Source: Desulfovibrio sp. (GTDB lineage Bacteria; Desulfobacterota; Desulfovibrionia; Desulfovibrionales; Desulfovibrionaceae). Taken from it: 6,266 nt of DNA. Position 1 is the stretch's first letter. Every line of letters starts with the position of its first letter. Made by a program: the position numbers and the translations under genes. Below are positions 1 through 6,234 of the stretch, one piece after another. The notes beneath the pieces were generated by a model, which saw nothing but the letters and a program-made list of their open reading frames with translations, did not search any database and had not been told where the DNA came from. Location: positions 1 through 6,266 of the forward strand of contig JALHJW010000024.1 of assembly GCA_022839785.1 (NCBI GenBank), in the 5' to 3' direction.

Positions 1-24
1 ACAATTTTAAGTATCTGAAACAAG

Positions 25-32
25 AAATTATA
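25..32 (+). promoter_or_regulatory. Weak TATA-like box in the leader
   Basis: The octamer AAATTATA follows a purine-rich stretch (GAAACAAG) that could act as a BRE element. An archaeal start site about 25 bases downstream would fall near position 55, before repeat 1. The region is AT-rich and such octamers arise easily by chance, so this is only a candidate for the pre-crRNA promoter. Confidence 0.22.
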
Positions 33-50
33 GGGATAATTATGAAAAAT

Positions 51-68
51 AGGCGGATTTTCCCGCCT
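51..68. other. Perfect GC-rich hairpin abutting the first repeat
   Basis: AGGCGG at 51-56 pairs perfectly with CCGCCT at 63-68 around the loop ATTTTC. It is the only GC-rich patch in the leader and ends exactly one base before repeat 1. Read on the minus strand, the stem is followed by ATTTTTC (complement of 44-50), so it looks like an intrinsic terminator for antisense transcription leaving the array. On the plus strand no T-run follows the stem. It may instead be a leader-anchoring element recognised during spacer integration. The structure is certain from sequence; either role is inference. Confidence 0.5.
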
Positions 69-565
69 GCTAAAATCAGACTAAATTAGGATTGAAATTT
101 TGGTATCTGGAAACACGAATATTTCACTTACCAGCGCTAAAATCAGACTAAATTAGGATTGAAATAAAAGACTGATCACTTCCTCAAAGAGTTCATCATC
201 ATGCTAAAATCAGACTAAATTAGGATTGAAATCAGCTATAAGCATTGTTTTGACGGTCATAGATAAGGTGCTAAAATCAGACTAAATTAGGATTGAAATG
301 ATGTTTACTTTAAATTGTGTGTTACGTGTTCCGCCAGCTAAAATCAGACTAAATTAGGATTGAAATTAAATCAATTAGTGAGTATTACAAACCAGCCCCG
401 GGGCTAAAATCAGACTAAATTAGGATTGAAATTTCCCCCCTCAGAAAACCTATCCATGTGATTTACTAGCTAAAATCAGACTAAATTAGGATTGAAATCT
501 TCTATCGCACCGTATTTCTGGTCGATAGCTTCTGAGCTAAAATCAGACTAAATTAGGATTGAAAT

Positions 566-603
566 CTAAATCCTCATCCGCACAACGCATACAACCCGTG
601 CAG
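566..603 (-). other. Spacer 8, cysteine-rich target (CxxCxxC)
   Basis: This 38-nt spacer is the second longest in the array. Its complement translates as CTGCMRCADEDL, with three cysteines spaced CxxCxxC, as in metal-binding (zinc or iron-sulfur) sites. The family is not identifiable from this length. Confidence 0.4.
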
Positions 604-699
604 GCTAAAATCAGACTAAATTAGGATTGAAATGGAAATCATAGCACAGGAATTCAGGGCAAAGCGTGAGCTAAAATCAGACTAAATTAGGATTGAAAT

Positions 700-735
700 G
701 AAACCTGTAAAGCATTAAATGAATATAGTGTAACA
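700..735 (+). other. Spacer 10, diverged twin of spacer 65
   Basis: The spacer matches spacer 65 (4344-4379) at 30 of 36 positions with no gap and identical boundaries. Differences lie at positions 9, 15, 22, 24, 27 and 36; all but 22 are multiples of three. In frame 1 it encodes ETCKALNEYSVT. Of the five changed codons four are synonymous (C, A, Y, T) and one changes E to N. The target is therefore very likely a gene under purifying selection in two related mobile elements. The protein family is not recognised. Confidence 0.93.
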
Positions 736-1227
736 GCTAAAATCAGACTAAATTAGGATTGAAATTTTTTAAACGACAAAAATTCAAGGAACGGGGTAAG
801 TGCTAAAATCAGACTAAATTAGGATTGAAATAATAATAGTGCTTATAAAGAGATTAAGAAAAAGTTGGCTAAAATCAGACTAAATTAGGATTGAAATATT
901 ACGAAATAATCGGTGACGGTGGAACGGTAACAGCTAAAATCAGACTAAATTAGGATTGAAATTGGGAAAACTAGTTGAAAATAATGGAATCCTTAATAGC
1001 TAAAATCAGACTAAATTAGGATTGAAATTTTAACTCTTGTTAGTTATACATTGTATTAACTTATAGCTAAAATCAGACTAAATTAGGATTGAAATTTGCA
1101 TCTAATTGTGATTTGATAGCGTCTTTGTTGTGCTAAAATCAGACTAAATTAGGATTGAAATTTATCAACTTGAATCCTTTCCCAATCTACTAAATATGCT
1201 AAAATCAGACTAAATTAGGATTGAAAT

Positions 1228-1263
1228 GGTGTTTCAAAATCACGAACTATAAAAGAAGCATGG
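1228..1263 (-). other. Spacer 18, DFET exonuclease-like signature
   Basis: The complement translates as HASFIVRDFET. A hydrophobic strand ending in DFET resembles the Exo I motif (DxE) of DEDD 3'-5' exonucleases, including the proofreading domain of family B DNA polymerases common in viruses. Only 11 residues are available, so this is a suggestion. Confidence 0.35.
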
Positions 1264-1625
1264 GCTAAAATCAGACTAAATTAGGATTGAAATCCGGTTT
1301 ATTAACTTTGGTGTACCTGGAAGCTGATTTGCTAAAATCAGACTAAATTAGGATTGAAATCTGATTCCCTCTACTGCAACAACCCACCTGAGAGCGGCTA
1401 AAATCAGACTAAATTAGGATTGAAATTCATCAGATGAAATCATTACAGTCAAGTACGATATTGCTAAAATCAGACTAAATTAGGATTGAAATTATTCTGA
1501 AAATGTCTTCTTACTGTTACTTCATCCATGCTAAAATCAGACTAAATTAGGATTGAAATTACATTCAGGACAAATCACTGTGCCACTGCTGACTTGCTAA
1601 AATCAGACTAAATTAGGATTGAAAT

Positions 1626-1661
1626 GATGATGAAAAAAGTAGTTGAAAACGCCGTCTTAAA
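1626..1661 (+). other. Spacer 24, opposite-strand partner of spacer 33
   Basis: Bases 6-36 of this spacer (1631-1661) are the exact reverse complement of bases 6-36 of spacer 33 (2226-2256), a 31-nt match. The two protospacers overlap on opposite strands with a 5-nt offset at each end, so together they reconstruct 41 nt of the target. In plus-strand frame 2 the merged target reads MMKKVVENAVLKR without a stop, so it is likely inside a gene or at its start. The target family is not recognised. Confidence 0.95.
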
Positions 1662-2220
1662 GCTAAAATCAGACTAAATTAGGATTGAAATGTGGCTACG
1701 AGTTAATAGATGAAAATGAAAAAGAATAGCTAAAATCAGACTAAATTAGGATTGAAATATAAGAACATGGGTGAAGGTAAAGCCAGTAAACTAGGCTAAA
1801 ATCAGACTAAATTAGGATTGAAATTTTTCAACATACTCCGTTTGGATTTTTTCACATGCTGCTAAAATCAGACTAAATTAGGATTGAAATACGCCTGTCT
1901 GTTAGATCTCCGAGTTCTTTGTCGATGCTAAAATCAGACTAAATTAGGATTGAAATGTATTTTAGGGTCGTCACCGATATTCAGGGTTAAAGGCTAAAAT
2001 CAGACTAAATTAGGATTGAAATTTCAATAGAAACGCCCGCGCATTTATTGAAAATACGGCTAAAATCAGACTAAATTAGGATTGAAATATACCTTCAGTA
2101 ACCGTACCGGATGATTCCTCTTCAGCTAAAATCAGACTAAATTAGGATTGAAATGACGATTAGCAGTAACATACCCATCCCGGATTAGATGCTAAAATCA
2201 GACTAAATTAGGATTGAAAT

Positions 2221-2256
2221 TTCGTTTTAAGACGGCGTTTTCAACTACTTTTTTCA
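2221..2256 (+). other. Spacer 33, opposite-strand partner of spacer 24
   Basis: This spacer is the antisense partner of spacer 24: 31 nt at 2226-2256 are its exact reverse complement. The first five bases, TTCGT, extend the known target beyond spacer 24. Spacer 33 lies nine positions further from the leader, so in a simple append model it was acquired earlier. The two mature crRNAs would be able to pair with each other over 31 nt. Confidence 0.95.
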
Positions 2257-3146
2257 GCTAAAATCAGACTAAATTAGGATTGAAATGATTCTGAACTAAC
2301 AACAAAAACGTACCCTGCAAGTGCTAAAATCAGACTAAATTAGGATTGAAATTTGTGGACCTTTTAAATCTTGAAGTGGGGAATGATTGCTAAAATCAGA
2401 CTAAATTAGGATTGAAATTATTATACTCTTGGTTTTGGTTTTGATATGGATATTGCTAAAATCAGACTAAATTAGGATTGAAATATCTTCCGGTTTCATC
2501 CTTCATTGTGTTGATGGCATGCTAAAATCAGACTAAATTAGGATTGAAATGATTTAACAAGGTTGCCCCCACAATCGCATTGAAAAGCTAAAATCAGACT
2601 AAATTAGGATTGAAATTTTTTGGGTTTCGGGGGTTGTCAGTGCCTGGTGAGAGCTAAAATCAGACTAAATTAGGATTGAAATAAGTATTACAGGGTAACC
2701 CTTCGATAAATATGTTCTGCTAAAATCAGACTAAATTAGGATTGAAATTAGTCTGCACCTTATTACTCAATGTTGGGGTTGATGCGCTAAAATCAGACTA
2801 AATTAGGATTGAAATTAACACCGTTTACATTGAATCTTGTCTTCTACACGTGCTAAAATCAGACTAAATTAGGATTGAAATGATGCACCGTGTAACTGGA
2901 TTTTTATGTCGTGGTTGTGCTAAAATCAGACTAAATTAGGATTGAAATTTTCAGCTGTAATTATCCTTGCGACTTCCTTATCTGGCTAAAATCAGACTAA
3001 ATTAGGATTGAAATGCATGATCCAAACAGCAATCAACACGGCGGGAGCAGGCTAAAATCAGACTAAATTAGGATTGAAATGTGTATAAAGATTTCGATGG
3101 TGGAAGTGTTAAGGTAGCTAAAATCAGACTAAATTAGGATTGAAAT

Positions 3147-3182
3147 AAGTATTTGTAATGGAAAATGTCTCAGGACTCGTTA
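3147..3182 (+). other. Spacer 47, likely from a cytosine-C5 DNA methyltransferase gene
   Basis: Reading 3149-3181 on the plus strand gives VFVMENVSGLV. This fits motif VI of cytosine-C5 DNA methyltransferases, where an ENV tripeptide follows a hydrophobic strand and is commonly followed by a G-L pair. Such methyltransferases are frequent on viruses and plasmids, where they protect against host restriction. The call rests on 11 residues only; a chromosomal target cannot be excluded. Confidence 0.6.
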
Positions 3183-3346
3183 GCTAAAATCAGACTAAAT
3201 TAGGATTGAAATACAAATGTTTCCCACTTCAACCGGTTCATTTCCGAAGGCTAAAATCAGACTAAATTAGGATTGAAATTATTATTTAATATAAATTCGT
3301 TGTAGTTCTCTGTTCCGCTAAAATCAGACTAAATTAGGATTGAAAT

Positions 3347-3381
3347 TTCAAATAACGCTCCAGGTTCATCAATTAGTAGGG
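3347..3381 (-). other. Spacer 50, Walker B-like coding signature
   Basis: The complement of this 35-nt spacer translates as LLIDEPGALFE. Hydrophobic residues followed by DEPG are typical of the Walker B motif of ABC, SMC and OLD-like P-loop ATPases. The crRNA would be complementary to the coding strand's mRNA here. The exact ATPase family cannot be told from 11 residues. Confidence 0.5.
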
Positions 3382-3940
3382 GCTAAAATCAGACTAAATT
3401 AGGATTGAAATTTCTAAGGATTTCATGTAAACTGAATTTTTGTCTAAGCTAAAATCAGACTAAATTAGGATTGAAATTGGATTTCATTATCTGAGGATGT
3501 AAGGATTTTTTCGGCTAAAATCAGACTAAATTAGGATTGAAATTGGTAGCAATGATGGCATTAATCAACATATTTTAGTGCTAAAATCAGACTAAATTAG
3601 GATTGAAATGTTTGTATTCCTTGACAGTGGCCACATCTTCTTTGGTGCTAAAATCAGACTAAATTAGGATTGAAATGAACGAGGACAAGGACAAAGATGG
3701 AATCCAAAACAAGCTAAAATCAGACTAAATTAGGATTGAAATCGTGCAGAGAAGATGAAAGAAACTTATTTAAAGGTTGCTAAAATCAGACTAAATTAGG
3801 ATTGAAATATAATTGAGTTTAAGCCTTTTTTGTGGTCATCATCTGCTAAAATCAGACTAAATTAGGATTGAAATGATGACAGAAGAAGACATGGTGATGA
3901 AGAATGGATCGCTAAAATCAGACTAAATTAGGATTGAAAT

Positions 3941-3981
3941 GATTATCCGGGTCATAATCAGTTGATTTTTTAAATGCTTGT
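3941..3981 (+). other. Spacer 59, oversized at 41 nt
   Basis: At 41 nt this is five bases longer than the modal spacer and three longer than any other. It starts with a perfect 6-bp inverted repeat, GATTAT (3941-3946) and ATAATC (3954-3959), around CCGGGTC. Its complement stays open in one frame as QAFKKSTDYDPDN. It may reflect imprecise processing at integration. Confidence 0.9.
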
Positions 3982-4343
3982 GCTAAAATCAGACTAAATT
4001 AGGATTGAAATCTCCATATCCATTGTTTCTCTGCTTTAGCGGGTCGTGCTAAAATCAGACTAAATTAGGATTGAAATGTTTATTACAGTGATAGTGGCTA
4101 TGATTATGATAGTCGCTAAAATCAGACTAAATTAGGATTGAAATTACCTTTCTTAACCGTTTCAGGATCAATACTTCCAAGCTAAAATCAGACTAAATTA
4201 GGATTGAAATCAAAATCACATACTGGAAAGACAAACTTAGTGAATTGCTAAAATCAGACTAAATTAGGATTGAAATCAGAAGGCGAAATCTTAGCAAGTC
4301 AAGCCCTTAACACGCTAAAATCAGACTAAATTAGGATTGAAAT

Positions 4344-4379
4344 GAAACCTGCAAAGCGTTAAATAATTACAGTGTAACG
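4344..4379 (+). other. Spacer 65, diverged twin of spacer 10
   Basis: In frame 1 this spacer encodes ETCKALNNYSVT, one residue different from spacer 10. Its leader-distal position makes it the older of the pair. The same 36-nt register was sampled twice, which suggests a conserved PAM next to this protospacer in both targets. Confidence 0.93.
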
Positions 4380-4870
4380 GCTAAAATCAGACTAAATTAG
4401 GATTGAAATGGTTTGAAGATAAGTATCTTGGATGTGCTGCTTGTGGCTAAAATCAGACTAAATTAGGATTGAAATAAGGAAGGGTATATCCCACAGAATC
4501 AGCAAAAGGGGCTAAAATCAGACTAAATTAGGATTGAAATCTATAAACTGTTTGACATCGATGACATGGGGACGAGCTAAAATCAGACTAAATTAGGATT
4601 GAAATAGGGAATAAATTCATATTTAAGAATCACTGTCCACTGCTAAAATCAGACTAAATTAGGATTGAAATTCTTGCTTCCTTTCGTCCAATTTAAAGCT
4701 TAATTTTAGCTAAAATCAGACTAAATTAGGATTGAAATGGCTAAAACCCTCTGAATTATTAATAATAAGTAACTGCTAAAATCAGACTAAATTAGGATTG
4801 AAATCCCATTAATGGTGGTTTATCATCCTCATCATGCCCTGCTAAAATCAGACTAAATTAGGATTGAAAT

Positions 4871-4906
4871 GTGTCTGCCCGGCCCCCTGTAGTTGGGAAC
4901 GGGGGG
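4871..4906 (+). other. Spacer 73, GC-rich outlier
   Basis: 26 of 36 bases are G or C (72%), far above the AT-rich rest of the array, and it ends in six G's running into the repeat's first G. The target is probably a mobile element or gene with a base composition unlike the others. Confidence 0.8.
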
Positions 4907-5335
4907 GCTAAAATCAGACTAAATTAGGATTGAAATCTTGAAGGAGTTGAATAATGAAATGACACATCTCCGGCTAAAATCAGACTAAATTAGGATTGAA
5001 ATTTATCCATTCCTAACTCCCTCCTAATTTTTTCTTCATGCTAAAATCAGACTAAATTAGGATTGAAATGGTACAGGAACTGGAAAACGAAATACAAAGT
5101 CTAGAGCTAAAATCAGACTAAATTAGGATTGAAATGCAATTAGTTGCTAAGAAACAGAGAATCATCAAATAGCTAAAATCAGACTAAATTAGGATTGAAA
5201 TTTGATGGTACTTCCACTAAAGATGAATTTGCTGAAAGGCTAAAATCAGACTAAATTAGGATTGAAATGAAGTTGATGGTATAGTACCTTTTTTAAAGTT
5301 ATCTGGCTAAAATCAGACTAAATTAGGATTGAAAT

Positions 5336-5371
5336 GATAGAAACAAGGCTTATACTTGTTTATTTACTCTA
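5336..5371 (+). other. Spacer 80, self-complementary
   Basis: AAACAAG (5341-5347) pairs perfectly with CTTGTTT (5355-5361) around a 7-nt loop. A crRNA with this spacer could fold on itself, or the target may contain a terminator-like or operator-like palindrome. Confidence 0.6.
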
Positions 5372-5998
5372 GCTAAAATCAGACTAAATTAGGATTGAAA
5401 TTGGACTAAATATATTTTATATACTTCTCCATGATCAGCTAAAATCAGACTAAATTAGGATTGAAATTTAAGAGTATTGATTTTAAAGCCCTACGAAAAC
5501 AAGGCTAAAATCAGACTAAATTAGGATTGAAATAGGGCTGGGTAGTGTTTTCAGGTTTGAAGGCGTCAAAGCTAAAATCAGACTAAATTAGGATTGAAAT
5601 CCCATTCAATCTCACTAACTATGTTCTGAGGCCGTGCTAAAATCAGACTAAATTAGGATTGAAATGACATGGTACAGGATGGAATACTTGTTGAGAAAAA
5701 AGCTAAAATCAGACTAAATTAGGATTGAAATCTCTTTAGCTTCTGTGAATTGATTGACACTGGATGGGCTAAAATCAGACTAAATTAGGATTGAAATTAA
5801 TCTGTTGAATTACCTCTGGGTGCTGCGGAGCACTGCTAAAATCAGACTAAATTAGGATTGAAATGGGATAACCAGCACATCGGTTGCTTTTAAAGTTTCA
5901 GGCTAAAATCAGACTAAATTAGGATTGAAATATTGGATGGCTGAGATTAACATCCCCAAAGGGAGTAAGCTAAAATCAGACTAAATTAGGATTGAAAT

Positions 5999-6034
5999 AT
6001 CACTAAGGAATTAGTGTTTGATGGAGATACTAAT
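5999..6034 (+). other. Spacer 90, self-complementary
   Basis: CACTAA (6001-6006) and TTAGTG (6011-6016) form a 6-bp stem around GGAA. The spacer also stays open in frame 1 as ITKELVFDGDTN, so the palindrome may be incidental to a coding target. Confidence 0.6.
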
Positions 6035-6234
6035 GCTAAAATCAGACTAAATTAGGATTGAAATCCTATCTTTAGTTTTCTTATATAAGTATCTCAAAGC
6101 GCTAAAATCAGACTAAATTAGGATTGAAATTTTTATATCGGTGAATCTTTGTTCTTCAATAGGCATTGCTAAAATCAGACTAAATTAGGATTGAAATGAA
6201 GGAATTGTATAGTAGTAGTAAATTTAAGATGACT

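Larger units (their letters stand above)
1..68 (+). promoter_or_regulatory. CRISPR leader, array-proximal end
   Basis: This AT-rich sequence lies directly upstream of the first repeat and contains no repeat copy, so it is the array-proximal part of the leader. Leaders hold the pre-crRNA promoter and guide insertion of new spacers at the first repeat. Only 68 bp are visible, so the full leader and any upstream gene are outside the window. The last 18 bases form a GC-rich hairpin abutting repeat 1. No open reading frame or RNA gene is visible here. The leader assignment rests on array orientation. Confidence 0.8.
69..1095 (+). repeat. Array block 1: repeats R1-R16, newest spacers
   Basis: Repeat starts: 69, 136, 203, 270, 337, 403, 469, 536, 604, 670, 736, 802, 868, 933, 999, 1066. 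All are 30 bp. The first four spacers are 37 nt; spacer 8 (566-603) is 38 nt and spacer 13 (898-932) is 35 nt. As the leader-proximal block it holds the most recent acquisitions. Spacers mostly translate without stops in one frame, on either strand: spacer 7 gives SEAIDQKYGAIE on the minus strand, spacer 4 gives GGTRNTQFKVNI on the minus strand, and spacer 13 gives YEIIGDGGTVT on the plus strand. Spacer 10 (700-735) is a diverged twin of spacer 65. Confidence 0.97.
1132..2154 (+). repeat. Array block 2: repeats R17-R32
   Basis: Repeat starts: 1132, 1198, 1264, 1331, 1397, 1463, 1530, 1596, 1662, 1729, 1795, 1861, 1927, 1993, 2059, 2125. Spacers are 36 or 37 nt. Spacer 24 (1626-1661) is the reverse-strand partner of spacer 33 in the next block. 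Examples of clean translations are spacer 28 (1891-1926) giving IDKELGDLTDRR on the minus strand, spacer 21 (1427-1462) giving SSDEIITVKYDI on the plus strand and spacer 22 (1493-1529) giving MDEVTVRRHFQN on the minus strand. None of these three peptides names a family for me. Confidence 0.97.
2191..3212 (+). repeat. Array block 3: repeats R33-R48
   Basis: Repeat starts: 2191, 2257, 2323, 2389, 2455, 2521, 2587, 2653, 2719, 2786, 2852, 2919, 2985, 3051, 3117, 3183. Spacers are 36 or 37 nt. Spacer 33 (2221-2256) pairs with spacer 24. Spacer 47 (3147-3182) encodes a methyltransferase motif. Spacer 41 (2749-2785) translates on the minus strand as ASTPTLSNKVQT. Its TPTLSN core faintly recalls the TPTLFN segment of ribonucleotide reductase large subunits, but it is too short to call. 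Spacer 46 (3081-3116) gives VYKDFDGGSVKV on the plus strand. Confidence 0.97.
3250..4276 (+). repeat. Array block 4: repeats R49-R64
   Basis: Repeat starts: 3250, 3317, 3382, 3448, 3514, 3580, 3647, 3713, 3779, 3845, 3911, 3982, 4048, 4115, 4181, 4247. The block contains the longest spacer of the array (spacer 59, 41 nt) and the 35-nt spacer 50 with a Walker B coding signature. Spacer 54 (3610-3646) gives TKEDVATVKEYK on the minus strand. Spacer 56 (3743-3778) gives RAEKMKETYLKV on the plus strand. Spacer 61 (4078-4114) gives the tyrosine- and aspartate-rich VYYSDSGYDYDS. Confidence 0.97.
4314..5335 (+). repeat. Array block 5: repeats R65-R80
   Basis: Repeat starts: 4314, 4380, 4446, 4511, 4576, 4642, 4709, 4775, 4841, 4907, 4973, 5040, 5106, 5172, 5239, 5306. 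Spacers 67 (4476-4510) and 68 (4541-4575) are both 35 nt. Spacer 65 (4344-4379) is the older, diverged twin of spacer 10. Spacer 73 (4871-4906) is a strong GC-rich outlier. Spacer 76 (5070-5105) translates as VQELENEIQSL, a coiled-coil-like heptad pattern. Spacer 78 (5202-5238) gives DGTSTKDEFAE. Confidence 0.97.

Noticed and set aside
11..113. Leader GTATCTGAAACAAG resembles GTATCTGGAAACACG in spacer 1
   Set aside because: The match needs a one-base gap and a mismatch and does not extend. In AT-rich sequence this is not convincing evidence that spacer 1 came from the leader.
1162..1197. Minus-strand array transcription as the main direction
   Set aside because: It would put the decayed repeat next to the leader and place the ATTGAAAT handle at the wrong end; both conflict with normal array polarity.
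898..1992. Spacer 13 and the complement of spacer 29 share ATCGGTGACG
   Set aside because: Across all spacer pairs and both strands several 10-nt matches are expected by chance, and the flanks and encoded peptides differ.
4703..4716. 14-bp palindrome ATTTTAGCTAAAAT across the spacer 70-repeat junction
   Set aside because: It arises because spacer 70 ends in ATTTTA next to the fixed GCTAAAAT of the repeat. No other junction shows the same palindrome, so it is most likely coincidence.
4739..4746. Spacer 71 starts GGCTAAAA, like the beginning of a repeat
   Set aside because: Only seven bases match the repeat start and the rest diverges at once. Treating it as a repeat would break the regular 66-bp spacing, so it is part of the spacer.
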